A DNA stretch of 40,435 nucleotides from Bradyrhizobium jicamae (GCF_001440395.1 NZ_LLXZ01000139.1:1-40435), one strand, 5' to 3'. Counted from the stretch's first letter, positions 31,159 through 40,296 are shown. Program-made: numbers and translations. Notes: generated by a model not told the origin, from the sequence alone.

Positions 31159-31884
31159 ATGTGCAATCTTTATTCGATCACGACCAACCAGGCCGCCATC
31201 AGCGCGCTGTTCCGCGTCGTGAACCGATACGTCGGCAATCTGGCGCCAATGCCCGGCGTGTTTCCCGATTACAAGGCACCGATCGTGCGCAACGGAGCCG
31301 AGGGCCGCGAGCTCGCCACGGCGCGATGGGGAATGCCATCGTCATCGAAGGCACTGATGGAAGCCACGAAGAAACGAGCCGAAAAGCTAGACGCCAAGGG
31401 CAAGCCGGTCGATTTCAAGGAACTGCTCCGGATGGAGCCGGACGGCGGCACGACCAACATCCGCAACGTGAAGAGCAAGCATTGGACCCGCTGGCTCGGC
31501 GTCGAAAATCGCTGTGTGGTGCCGTTCAACTCCTTCAGCGAGTTCAACAAGGCCGAAGGCGGCGACATCTGGTTCGCCCTCGACGAATCCCGCCCCCTCG
31601 CCTGTTTCGCCGGCATTTGGACCAACTGGACCTCTGTTCGGAAGGTCAAGGAAGGCGAGACCACAAACGACCTCTATGCATTTCTCACGACGGAGCCGAA
31701 CGCAGAGGTCGGCGCCATCCACCCCAAGGCAATGCCTGTGATCTTGACGACGCCGGATGAGGTCGAGACTTGGATGACGGCGCCTCCAGATGATGCCCTA
31801 AAGCTACAGCGGCCGCTTGCCGACGGAACGCTCCGGATCGTTGCCCGCGGCATCAAGGAAGATCTTCACGCATCGGTGGATTGA
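31159..31884 (+). CDS. SOS-response-associated peptidase (SRAP; HMCES/YedK type)
   Basis: A 241-residue SRAP protein starting M-C-N-L-Y-S; removal of Met exposes Cys2, the residue that crosslinks to abasic sites in single-stranded DNA. Other active-site residues are Asn100 (T-T-N-I-R-N), Glu128 (F-N-S-F-S-E-F) and His188 (I-H-P-K-A-M-P-V-I-L). The S-F-S-E-F in place of the common G-F-Y-E-W and the long insertion around residues 60-100 mark a divergent branch. It shields abasic sites from error-prone processing. Its neighbourhood with Ku and ligases fits a DNA-repair cargo block. Confidence 0.92.
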   Translation: MCNLYSITTNQAAISALFRVVNRYVGNLAPMPGVFPDYKAPIVRNGAEGRELATARWGMPSSSKALMEATKKRAEKLDAKGKPVDFKELLRMEPDGGTTNIRNVKSKHWTRWLGVENRCVVPFNSFSEFNKAEGGDIWFALDESRPLACFAGIWTNWTSVRKVKEGETTNDLYAFLTTEPNAEVGAIHPKAMPVILTTPDEVETWMTAPPDDALKLQRPLADGTLRIVARGIKEDLHASVD

Positions 31885-32423
31885 CCGGGGGCTGGCCACG
31901 GTCCCGCCGGCACAAGCCCTAAGCACGACGGCGGCACACTCGGGAGGGGTGATCTCGCAAGCTTTTAAGTGCGCCGCCCGATAGGTGGGCTATAGGGGGC
32001 CTACCCATGATCACTACGCCTCCTTCCCGACGCAAAAGGCTTAGTGCCTATAAGCCGTTGATAAAAGATAGCTTTTTCGATCTTCTTAACTGCGCTATAT
32101 TACCTCCTAGACGCAGTGCGTGGTCGTCCCTGAAGGGGGATTGCGATGAACGCTGCTGTGGCTGGTGGATGCTCAAGGCGTTTCCTGCCTTTCAGGGATA
32201 CGGTTGTTAGCGCAAAGCGGGGTGCAATCAAGCTGCAAAGACCGAAACGCGCCAACCTATCGCATCGGCGGACGGGTCTTGGCTTTCCTGCTCGGAAACT
32301 CGCTGCACTCGGCGGACAGCCAACTTAAAGCGGCGAATGTCTTTCGACCGGAACAGCCTCTCAGCGACGCGGTCGATACCGGCGTGGATGGCATTCTGCG
32401 CATCCTAGGCAAGGCAGATAATT
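31885..32423. other. Gap between SRAP gene and accessory module
   Basis: No firm gene. A plus-strand frame at 32165-32551 reads partly protein-like (Y-R-I-G-G-R-V-L-A-F-L-L-G) but lacks a ribosome site. A weak stem GGTGGGC / GCCTACC (31983-32005, one G-U pair) stands just before an ATG at 32007. An AT-richer segment near 32050-32105 could hold a promoter. Composition shifts here, which fits a junction between cargo and the next module. Confidence 0.4.
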
Positions 32424-32621
32424 TTGGAGGTGCCCTCGTTAGACCATCGTCTGCGGAAGCGGCCCTCATGGGTGCTAGCGCTCTACCGCTCCGATCAGCG
32501 GAAGGCCGCACTCGAATTTGTCGGCATGCTCAAATCGAGCTCAGTCTTTGAGAGCGCTCTCGTCAACATTATCGAGCGGCACTTCGGTGTAGACGGCTGG
32601 TCTCTCCCGCCCGAAAATTGA
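32424..32621 (+). CDS. Possible 65-residue protein or 3' fragment
   Basis: A short frame from a TTG start. It contains R-S-D-Q-R-K-A-A-L-E-F-V-G-M-L-K-S-S and V-N-I-I-E-R-H-F-G-V-D-G-W-S-L-P-P, which looks like a folded alpha/beta segment rather than noise. It may be the C-terminal end of a longer gene broken upstream, since the preceding bases in another frame also look protein-like. It ends three bases before the convergent nuclease-like gene. No family recognised. Confidence 0.35.
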   Translation: MEVPSLDHRLRKRPSWVLALYRSDQRKAALEFVGMLKSSSVFESALVNIIERHFGVDGWSLPPEN

Positions 32622-32624
32622 CAA

Positions 32625-33776
32625 CTATTCTTCCGGCCAGTTCGCGGGCATGCTCAACAATGTCCCCACGGTTGATCCCTCGGACCGCTGATATGTCCCA
32701 TTTTCCAGCGTCAGCTCGGCGATCCCCAGATTCAGCGCGGGAAGAGGCTTCGCAGCCCAAGGATTAGGGATGATCAATCCCGTCTTGGTAACGAAGTTCC
32801 AGGCATCAATCCGGAAGAAGGCGAGCACGGCGCTCATCCGCGTGTTTTGAGGCTGTCCGTTCGGGGGACCATACCAAATGCCATCCGGCCTCCGTAGGTG
32901 CTCCTCCTTCAACGAGCCGTCGGGAAGTTTTGTGATTGCGACGTATGGCTCGCCCAATAACGCATCGGTCACACCTTCTTCGTGGTGATACATCGACAAG
33001 CAATCGATCGCGACAACGTAAGGAAGATCAAGCTCGCCATAACGAGACGCCTTCTTTTTGAGGCCTGGGCGAATTTCCTGATGCGGCGTTATCTGGGCAA
33101 TGGGGAAGTTTCTCATACCCATGGCTCGGGCGCCTTCTTCGGGCTTGCTTCGCGGAAGCGCCCGCAGCTCTACACGGCACCCATGTTCTTCGTAGCTGAA
33201 TGGCGGGGCATCTTTGGCGGCTATGCCTGCGGGTAATCCAGCAATCCACGACTGCACACCGCGCTTCAGCTTCTTCAGTGAAAGGGGAGCGGTTGGGAGC
33301 CCCTCTGTCGTGAGCGAGAGAAAGTTGTTGGGCGACGGTACATTGTCGATGGCGGCAAGGGCCGTATTCAGCCGCGCGTATGCTGCTGTCTCTTGGTTCG
33401 AGCGGCCGGAGGCCAAGACGCCTTCGAGATAGAAGCGTTCACCTGTCGGAGCCTCAACAAGGATGTCAGGGGATTTATTCGTGTGTTGTAGCTTGGGCTC
33501 GATTTCGATGATCTTGCAGCCCCGAGCACGAAGGAATTTATGAAGGAACAGCTCGAAAAACGCGCTCTGATGGTGGTCATCAATATCGGAGCGCAACCGG
33601 GCGACGAGGCCATCGCGGTGGGATTCTGGGTATTCGGAGATCCATTCATCGACCAAATCGCGCACCCGTTGGGCTTCCGGACGGCTGCTCTTGTTGAGGT
33701 ACGAGAAAAGGGGTTCGCCTTCCTGTCTAGGCTGATCGTTCTCCCGCGCGATGTCGTCAAATATGCTCACTAGCAT
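32625..33776 (-). CDS. Putative PD-(D/E)XK-like nuclease domain protein
   Basis: A 383-residue protein. Residues about 70-122 carry a pattern typical of restriction-endonuclease-like folds: A-F-F-E-L-F-L-H-K-F-L with Glu75, then E-I-E-P-K-L, then S-P-D-I-L-V-E with Asp104, and F-Y-L-E-G-V with Glu118. The lysine usually following that glutamate is not obvious, so activity is uncertain. The C-terminal 250 residues match nothing I know. It begins about 30 bases from the divergent metallopeptidase gene, so the two share a promoter region. A DNA-targeting effector of a defence module is a reasonable hypothesis. Confidence 0.5.
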   Translation of the reverse strand: MLVSIFDDIARENDQPRQEGEPLFSYLNKSSRPEAQRVRDLVDEWISEYPESHRDGLVARLRSDIDDHHQSAFFELFLHKFLRARGCKIIEIEPKLQHTNKSPDILVEAPTGERFYLEGVLASGRSNQETAAYARLNTALAAIDNVPSPNNFLSLTTEGLPTAPLSLKKLKRGVQSWIAGLPAGIAAKDAPPFSYEEHGCRVELRALPRSKPEEGARAMGMRNFPIAQITPHQEIRPGLKKKASRYGELDLPYVVAIDCLSMYHHEEGVTDALLGEPYVAITKLPDGSLKEEHLRRPDGIWYGPPNGQPQNTRMSAVLAFFRIDAWNFVTKTGLIIPNPWAAKPLPALNLGIAELTLENGTYQRSEGSTVGTLLSMPANWPEE

Positions 33777-33805
33777 GCAATCCGCTTGCTGCCACCATTT
33801 GACAG

Positions 33806-35218
33806 GTGTACACGCGAAGGTTGGTTCAACTCAAGAAATCTCGCTCTAATTCGCTCTTTCTCATGGCTGAAAACGTCTACCAACGATGGATGAGGGAAGA
33901 CAACGACCGCTGCCTGCCGGTGGTCGATGGAAAGCACCTCGAAGGCCTGATGTATGGCGCAATCGCGTACGTCATCGATAAGCTCGGGGAAGGACCCAAA
34001 CCAACCCTTGCGTTCGATATGGAGCACCTTCAAGTCGTGGACTATGGTGCCTTCGAGCGCGTTTCAGAGGCACAGAGGCAATGTATTCAGGGACTGCACG
34101 CAGCCGAGCCGATACGTCCCGAGGAGATGCTGTTTCTGGGCCTTCAGTCTCTATTTATGGTAAGTTGGCCGAGACCTGAAAGCGTCGCCGATATCGAATA
34201 TGCCGCGGCGTATGGGTTCGTTCTGAACAAGCATCTCGCCGATGTCGCGCTCAATCTTGCCGGCACCTTCAGTGCACCGGGTGCGTTGCTGCCCTATTGG
34301 GGACGCCTCAGCTTCCTGCGCGTGATGTCCGAGCTGCCTGAAGAACACGTCGCACGGCACGGACTGGATAAAGTTGCGTGCGCGCTCGTCAAGCGCGCCA
34401 AATTCAACGCGACGACTTTCGCCCTCGAAGACGGCCCGTTGATCGGCGTAAACTATGCGCTCGAACCCATCCTGAAGCAGTTGAACAAGATATTGCTCCA
34501 CTATTTCAGCACGAAGGAAATGGCAGGACCTAAGCGCCTTTCGAGAGCGTGGGAAAGCATTCTTCCTATTGTCCTTCACTTCTGGTCCGATGTGGAGGCG
34601 ACACGTATCACCCGGTCGACAACCACGCTGTACGACGACCATACAACTGCCCTGGTACACCGGCTCACCGTGGATCAGCTCGACTTTATCATGATGCACG
34701 AACTAGGGCACGTTACGCTGGATCATCCGCGCCGTCTGAGGGCTGAGAAGAGCAACGGAACCAACACGAACACCGTCCGGCACGAGTTCGAATATGCCGC
34801 CGACGGATTTGCGCTCGGTTTGATGCGCTCCAAGCTCGTTGCCAACACGCGAATCGCAACCGAAGCGCCCGACCGCGCAGCCGACGAGCGGGTGACACGC
34901 GTGACCGCGGGGCTGCGCGATTATCAAAGCTCGCTTGGCGGAGTGTACTTGCTATTCGTCTACATGGATTTCATTCAGCGGGCGGGCGAGGTTCTGCAAA
35001 CACGGCTCGGGTCGCATCTTCGCTTACGTGAGCGCATGGATACCCATCCGCGTGCGGCCGATCGGCTGGCGCGGCTCGAACTGACAAATCTCGGTGAGTA
35101 TCTCTACACCAGCCCTCTTGAGCGATGGGCGCGTGAATTTCTGGACTCGGTCCTCGATTACGGAACATCGCTGACCGATGATGCGCTGCTTCAAAGTGCG
35201 AAAGGCGTACTGTCATAG
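33806..35218 (+). CDS. HExxH metallopeptidase-like protein of unknown family
   Basis: A 470-residue soluble protein. It carries the zinc motif H-E-L-G-H at residues 298-302 (context F-I-M-M-H-E-L-G-H-V-T-L-D-H) and, 24 residues later, H-E-F-E-Y-A-A-D-G-F, which could supply the third ligand as in M48-type E-x-x-x-D zincins. No membrane helices are seen, unlike M48 membrane proteases. The start is a GTG at 33806; the ATG 19 codons on (M-A-E-N-V-Y-Q-R-W) is an alternative, and neither has a clear ribosome site. It shares a divergent promoter region with the nuclease-like gene. Phage-exclusion proteases such as Lit are also HExxH enzymes; homology is not established. Confidence 0.6.
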   Translation: MYTRRLVQLKKSRSNSLFLMAENVYQRWMREDNDRCLPVVDGKHLEGLMYGAIAYVIDKLGEGPKPTLAFDMEHLQVVDYGAFERVSEAQRQCIQGLHAAEPIRPEEMLFLGLQSLFMVSWPRPESVADIEYAAAYGFVLNKHLADVALNLAGTFSAPGALLPYWGRLSFLRVMSELPEEHVARHGLDKVACALVKRAKFNATTFALEDGPLIGVNYALEPILKQLNKILLHYFSTKEMAGPKRLSRAWESILPIVLHFWSDVEATRITRSTTTLYDDHTTALVHRLTVDQLDFIMMHELGHVTLDHPRRLRAEKSNGTNTNTVRHEFEYAADGFALGLMRSKLVANTRIATEAPDRAADERVTRVTAGLRDYQSSLGGVYLLFVYMDFIQRAGEVLQTRLGSHLRLRERMDTHPRAADRLARLELTNLGEYLYTSPLERWAREFLDSVLDYGTSLTDDALLQSAKGVLS

Positions 35219-35219
35219 G

Positions 35220-35471
35220 CTAGGGTGTGAAGCCGGGTTTCTGCTGCTTTGGACGTCGACGCGCAGGGCGGGGTCGGTGCGGCCATGCTGCGGTTATGCC
35301 ATCCATCACCGCTTGATGGCGATCCGACTTAAATAAATGCCCACATCGATCCATCGTCACTTGCAGACTGCTATGGCCGGCGAAGGTCTGCACCGCCTTG
35401 GGTGGAAGCCCGGCCTCGATCCAGCAAGAGATCGCGAAGTGCCGGAGTGCATGCCAATCGAACATCTCCAA
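35220..35471 (-). pseudogene. Tyrosine recombinase (integrase) C-terminal remnant
   Basis: The last 83 residues of a phage/ICE integrase. The first catalytic box reads W-H-A-L-R-H-F-A-I-S, and the GHSS block A-G-H-S-S-L-Q-V-T-M-D-R follows. The residue in the place of the nucleophilic tyrosine is Cys (M-D-R-C-G-H-L-F instead of the usual R-Y-G-H). The N-terminal and core-binding domains are absent, and the sequence upstream in all frames no longer matches. It is dead by truncation and by loss of the nucleophile. The remnant marks an old integration boundary, close to the second copy of the structured repeat. Confidence 0.82.
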
Positions 35472-35532
35472 CGGTCGATTGCGCCGCTCTTCTTGCCAGC
35501 GTAGGGCGAGACGGCAAAAAGCGGCTGGAAGT

Positions 35533-35616
35533 ACCGGTTAACCAGATCTCTGTGGTTCGGGCAGTGATAGCGGTGCCGCGAAGCGGCAGCCCTTCGTGCG
35601 AGTGCCTCCGGCGAGC
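35533..35616 (+). repeat. Structured direct repeat, copy 2
   Basis: ACCGGTTAAC, a 16-base spacer, GGGCAGTGATAGCG, a perfect stem with GAA loop (TGCCGC-GAA-GCGGCA), then CGAGTGCCTCCGGCGAG. Same order and orientation as at 16564-16645; the hairpin arms have changed with pairing preserved. It lies between the integrase remnant and the DUF4238 gene. Confidence 0.65.
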
Positions 35617-35696
35617 GACACCATTTGGTGGTGCAGCCCGAATGTTATCAGTGGCATAATCGCCTGCCCGAATCAGCTTCGCACTGCAGACCGATC

Positions 35697-36611
35697 GTGA
35701 CCAAGCAACAAAAGAAAAAGCGCAATCATTGGGTGCCGCAGTCGTACCTTCGCTATTTTGCGGCTGATGATGATCGACGCAAGATCTGGATGTTGAAACG
35801 GGACAGTAACGACGAGCCGGAACTGAAGCCCATCAAGAAGGTAGCGACGGAATTTTATCTTTATGCGCCGCATGGCCCGAACGGACGTGACTATTCATTC
35901 GAAGACAAGCTGGCATCGCTTGAGCAAATGTTCGGCGAACCCTTCTGGGATTCTCTAGCCACGAGTTATGTAGACCTTTGCGACAAGTCGGTGCGCAAAG
36001 GGCTATCTTTGCTTGTTGCGGTGATGCACTTGCGGAATCCGCAGCAACTTCAGCAAACGCGCGCACTTTATAAGCAAATGGTCGAATTCTATTCGCGACT
36101 TCCGGAATTGCCGGACGCTGTTGAGATCGGCGGCAAAACTTACGAAGTGAACAAGGATAGCTGGCCCTCTTATCGCGATGCCAGCGATGATGATATCAAG
36201 CGTATGTGGCTGGACAATGTGGGATCGGCAGCGTGGTTAGCCAAGATGCTCATGGACATGCGCTGGGCTATCCTCCTTTCGGAAGAACCGGTTTTCATCA
36301 CGACCGACAATCCGGTCATCACCGTGCACCCGTCGCTTCAGTTTAAGGGCATCAAGAATCCGGAGACGAGTGTGATGTTCCCGCTGAGCCCTACTCGTTT
36401 GTTACACATCGACAACCGGATGGACGAACCGGATGGGCAATATTATCCGCTCAAGACTAATCCCGGTGCCATGAATGGACTGCTTTGGCGATATGCCATC
36501 AATGCAATGTATTCGTCGCGTCATCCCGATCATGTCTGCGCCGAGATATGCGCCGATGCTGAAGCACAGGGGTTTACGTCCTCCGGTGCGGAAAGTCCAA
36601 CGTCTCGATGA
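35697..36611 (+). CDS. DUF4238 family protein
   Basis: A 304-residue protein from the GTG at 35697 (M-T-K-Q-Q-K-K-K-R). The DUF4238 signature H-W-V-P-Q-S-Y-L-R-Y-F-A stands at about residues 11-22, with the later blocks W-A-I-L-L-S, then F-I-T-T-D-N-P-V and the C-terminal N-A-M-Y-S-S-R. DUF4238 proteins are of unknown function, scattered among bacteria, and often lie near mobile or defence genes. The sequence is less GC-rich than the ICE genes, suggesting separate acquisition. It ends convergent with the helicase gene. No ribosome site is evident. Confidence 0.82.
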   Translation: MTKQQKKKRNHWVPQSYLRYFAADDDRRKIWMLKRDSNDEPELKPIKKVATEFYLYAPHGPNGRDYSFEDKLASLEQMFGEPFWDSLATSYVDLCDKSVRKGLSLLVAVMHLRNPQQLQQTRALYKQMVEFYSRLPELPDAVEIGGKTYEVNKDSWPSYRDASDDDIKRMWLDNVGSAAWLAKMLMDMRWAILLSEEPVFITTDNPVITVHPSLQFKGIKNPETSVMFPLSPTRLLHIDNRMDEPDGQYYPLKTNPGAMNGLLWRYAINAMYSSRHPDHVCAEICADAEAQGFTSSGAESPTSR

Positions 36612-36737
36612 GTTATAATCCAGGGATAGCCGTGATCCCAAGTCCACAATCATCAGGCCAAACCGGATGCACGGGCCCTACCTTCATATCGATGCACAGA
36701 AGGTGTCGATGCTCGAAATTCCACTAAGGATGCAAGC

Positions 36738-39700
36738 CTAAAGGTATCGGAGATATCGCTCGCCGTTTACGGCAGAAGCAGCAACGTCCAGCTCGTATTG
36801 GAAATCCGGCAGCGCAAAATCGTCCTGCCCGCCATTGGCGCTCCAAGCCACCGTATATCCGGCAGGATCAATCCAGACGGTGAACTCCCCTTGCCGAATT
36901 GGAAAAACAACCATCCGCGATTGCAAATAATCGCGTACAGGACGCACGAGCTGCGCCCCGACTCTTATCGAGTTCGGTTCCGCGCGACGTTCGACCGGCC
37001 GACGCATCGTTTCCACCCAATCACGTATGCGGCGGGGATCTAGCCGATCATTGGCAGGCAAACCGACCGGCAGCGACGCATAGTAGACTTGCGCCAAGGC
37101 TTCGGCCTCCGGCCTGGTATTGATCTGTCCACGCGCAAGCAGAAACGCCGCAACCGGCTCCAACGTGCCCCACGTAATCAGCTCTTTCAGCCAGAATGCG
37201 ATCCAAGGGAGTCCGCTTCTTGGCCAATCATTAATCTCCAGAGCCCTTATCGGCTGTCCATCCGGGGTTAAGTCAAGGAGAAGCCCGAGAGCGCTGCCAA
37301 CGCCCCACACACCCCGATAGATGAAGTTGGACGCAACAAACTCATACCAGTTGGTGATCTGTGCAGGCGTGGGCTGTCTGCTTAATGTTCCTTTGGCTAG
37401 CCACCACCGCAAAACTCCTCGCCAGTCACGAAATGATTTTGCGCGTCCCATCTTTGTGGAGATTTGGAAGGGTCGAATGTCAGAAAGAAGGGCCAGCACC
37501 TCGGCAACAAAAGTGAACTTTTGCTCCGTCGTAGAACCGGCATACGACGTTCCTTCGAGTAACTTTTGTCGAATGCGCTCGATCGCCCCGATAAGCGATG
37601 TTGCCGAAGAGGGGGAAAGGCTGGTCTTATAGATCTGCCGTCGCTGCGCGGCATTGGGATAACGTTGCTTGATTACACGCCCCCGCCACAACCACACGGC
37701 TCTGAGGGTCTCCTCGTTGCTGGCCGACGCGAAAGCATAGGTGTGCCGCCATATCCGAAGCAATTCCGCTTCGAGCTCGACGGGGGAGAGTTCTCGTCCG
37801 CTGATTTCCTCAACCTCTTGAATAGCGGCGATCAGGAATGAGTCTAAGGAATCGACGTATCTCTCTGGCGCTCGATCATCGTCAGAAGCAATGCTAACTT
37901 GCTCAAGCCAGGTATAAAACTGGTCCGGGGTACCGCTGGGCGCTACCGTCCGCCAAGCACCGTATAACAGCTCCATAAGCTTGACGAGTGCACTCGACGC
38001 GCGGTCCGACGGTTGGCCTTGCGGAGGCGCTGCAAGACTCTCCTCAAGGTCGGCCACGAGCTGGCCGTAGCCTTCACGCTGTCGATTGTGCAGTGGAGCG
38101 CCCCATCTGCCAAATCGCTGTCCTTCCAAAACGACAAGAGCATGTCCTTCTGCAGCAACCCCGGGCCGGCCCGCTCGACCGATTAGGTTTGTGAACTCTT
38201 GCAGCGTAAATCGAGTTGGTCCGCGGTATACGCTCGGGATGAGTAGATAATTAACCGGGATGTTTACTCCCTCTGACAACGTTGAGGTCGCAACTACTAC
38301 CCGCACGAGACTAGCGTCGATCAGCCGTTTGAGTCTTCGCGCCATCATGCCCGGCATCTTACCGTGATGAAGCGCTATACCTTTAAGAAGCAGCCGATAT
38401 TCGATTGAACTCCGCGTAAAATAGTCCTCGGCGCTCGCCAAACAACGCGTCCACAAATCATTCGTGAGATCCGGCCCGCCATAGTCCGGAAGCTGGATAC
38501 CCTGCCAGCTATCCAGTGCAGAAAGACAGGCTGCTCCGAAGGCATCAGGGCTTTGGGTGAGCGAGATAAGAACAGTGGGGCGCGATCCGTCGGGGCGCGC
38601 GGCAGCCAGGTGTAGCGCAGCCCAAAGAGTTGGCGCCCGCATTCGTTTTTCGGGACCATCGTCTTGATCAAGACCGCCCGGTAGCGGCGGAAATGGTGAA
38701 GTAACGAAGGGTGTATCACGCGGCCGCTCATCATCGAACCGAAGAGACCTTCCATCCATAAGGTCATATCGAATTTCGAAGTTGCCTGCGTGGCTAACTT
38801 CAACATACCCGAGCATCTGTCTTGTACTGCGGTAATCCGACCGCGTGGGCGTCGCTGTTGGACTAGCACTTAACCATCTTGCCAGCGCTGGGGCAGCGCG
38901 TGCCGCCACTGCCGACAGGGCAATAATACGGAACCTATGCGTTTCTTGTGCCGTCAACAGACGCGTGCCAAGCTGCTCCAGCCGATACGGTCTTGATGAT
39001 GCATCGTCGAGACCGCGAGCATCTGACTGCTCCACCATATGAACTTCGTCGATGACAACGAGACGCACACGATGCAGAAAAAGCACGCCGAGATATCGGA
39101 TCAGCGCGTCCGCTTTCTCGAACGTGCAAATAACGATTGTGCGTCGGTCGCTTTGTATCCACGCGTCGGTCGGCCCCCAGTCAGTTCCTCCATATAACCC
39201 GGTAACCACGACTGGGTCGGCGGAGATGCCGCGTAAATCCTGCTCCATGCGGCTTTCAACCTCCGCAGCGAGAGCACGGGATGGAACGAGGTAAAGGATC
39301 AAGCTACCGGGGTCCCACGCTTCCAGCCCGAGAACCGGATTTGGGTCAGGTGTGAAAAGAGCTTGGACGATCCCTAACGTGGCGATAGTGGTTTTGCCGG
39401 AACCTGTCGGCGTGCAAAGCACAAACGATGAGCCCTCCGCGAGCCGATCAATTCCATTGCTTTGTGCCGGCCAGACCAATGCGCGCTTGTTGGAAAACGC
39501 CGATCTTGCGAACTGGATAAGCGCCTCCGAAGCTCGCGGAGTGGAGCGGGCAAGCAACTCGATCTTGGGCCACAGCGTCGTATCAACGTACCGCTTGCAA
39601 GTCTCCGCAACGAGCCGCGCGAGAATGTACGAATAATCGTCGCGGCTGTGGACGAACCCCTTAGCGAGGTTCTCCATCTTAGCCACCGATCGAGCGACCA

Positions 39701-40295
39701 ACTGGCTCTGGCCTGTGCGGAAGTAGCTGCAGACGCTTCCTATGGCCATGATGGAATGCCGGACGGCTTCGAGAGAGAACTCGGCGATCGCAGATCGCGG
39801 TTCGATGCCCCCTTGCATCTGCGCCCGCCAAAATACCTGTATGGCTTCGAGCGTGCTTGGGAAATCGGCGCGAAGAAAATGAAGGAGAACCTTCGACGCT
39901 TCCTCATCGACCGGAACACGCTGCAACTCGCCGAGAGCCATCGCTGGGTAGCCTGCGACCTGGTAGGCGGCTGCCGACAGGAGATGTAGGGGACTTCCGG
40001 AAGGTCTAAGCGATGGTTGCGAGAGCCATTCAAGAATTTCGGCAGCGCGTTTTACGCCTTCGCGCCATGAGCTGAGTGCATCACTGTCGCGCTCCAGAAA
40101 TGCGCAATCCAGCAGAAACGCCGCATCTTCCAAATAGACATAGACATCCCCTGGAGCGAAGCTACGAAGCCCTTCACGCTCCATCTCCCTTCGAATCCGC
40201 TGGCTGTACAGCTTTGCTTGCGCAGGGGTAAGCCCGACGGGCGCTTGAGCCTGCCGCACTTCACGTGCCAATCTCAAAGCTTCTGCACTTGGCAA
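36738..40295 (-). CDS. Large Ski2-like SF2 DEAD/DEAH-box helicase, possible defence protein
   Basis: A 1185-residue protein starting with TTG at 40295, GGAG about seven bases upstream. Residues 1-270 are a helical N-terminal region of unknown fold. The helicase core has a Q-like motif (W-P-A-Q), Walker A C-T-P-T-G-S-G-K-T at about 294-302, D-E-V-H at 416-419, a variant motif III S-A-V at 461-463, S-E-G-V-N-I-P at 674-680 and N-L-I-G-R-A-G-R-P-G at 703-712. The pattern is that of Ski2/HamB-type helicases. The C-terminal 450 residues match nothing I know. Its start follows the stop of an upstream gene by one base, so it works with that partner. The context suggests anti-phage defence. Confidence 0.8.
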   Translation of the reverse strand: MPSAEALRLAREVRQAQAPVGLTPAQAKLYSQRIRREMEREGLRSFAPGDVYVYLEDAAFLLDCAFLERDSDALSSWREGVKRAAEILEWLSQPSLRPSGSPLHLLSAAAYQVAGYPAMALGELQRVPVDEEASKVLLHFLRADFPSTLEAIQVFWRAQMQGGIEPRSAIAEFSLEAVRHSIMAIGSVCSYFRTGQSQLVARSVAKMENLAKGFVHSRDDYSYILARLVAETCKRYVDTTLWPKIELLARSTPRASEALIQFARSAFSNKRALVWPAQSNGIDRLAEGSSFVLCTPTGSGKTTIATLGIVQALFTPDPNPVLGLEAWDPGSLILYLVPSRALAAEVESRMEQDLRGISADPVVVTGLYGGTDWGPTDAWIQSDRRTIVICTFEKADALIRYLGVLFLHRVRLVVIDEVHMVEQSDARGLDDASSRPYRLEQLGTRLLTAQETHRFRIIALSAVAARAAPALARWLSASPTATPTRSDYRSTRQMLGYVEVSHAGNFEIRYDLMDGRSLRFDDERPRDTPFVTSPFPPLPGGLDQDDGPEKRMRAPTLWAALHLAAARPDGSRPTVLISLTQSPDAFGAACLSALDSWQGIQLPDYGGPDLTNDLWTRCLASAEDYFTRSSIEYRLLLKGIALHHGKMPGMMARRLKRLIDASLVRVVVATSTLSEGVNIPVNYLLIPSVYRGPTRFTLQEFTNLIGRAGRPGVAAEGHALVVLEGQRFGRWGAPLHNRQREGYGQLVADLEESLAAPPQGQPSDRASSALVKLMELLYGAWRTVAPSGTPDQFYTWLEQVSIASDDDRAPERYVDSLDSFLIAAIQEVEEISGRELSPVELEAELLRIWRHTYAFASASNEETLRAVWLWRGRVIKQRYPNAAQRRQIYKTSLSPSSATSLIGAIERIRQKLLEGTSYAGSTTEQKFTFVAEVLALLSDIRPFQISTKMGRAKSFRDWRGVLRWWLAKGTLSRQPTPAQITNWYEFVASNFIYRGVWGVGSALGLLLDLTPDGQPIRALEINDWPRSGLPWIAFWLKELITWGTLEPVAAFLLARGQINTRPEAEALAQVYYASLPVGLPANDRLDPRRIRDWVETMRRPVERRAEPNSIRVGAQLVRPVRDYLQSRMVVFPIRQGEFTVWIDPAGYTVAWSANGGQDDFALPDFQYELDVAASAVNGERYLRYL

Positions 40296-40296
40296 C

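Noticed and set aside
33806..35218. Assignment of the HExxH protein to the Lit phage-exclusion protease family
   Set aside because: Only the generic zinc motif is shared as far as can be seen; length and flanking sequence give no specific support.
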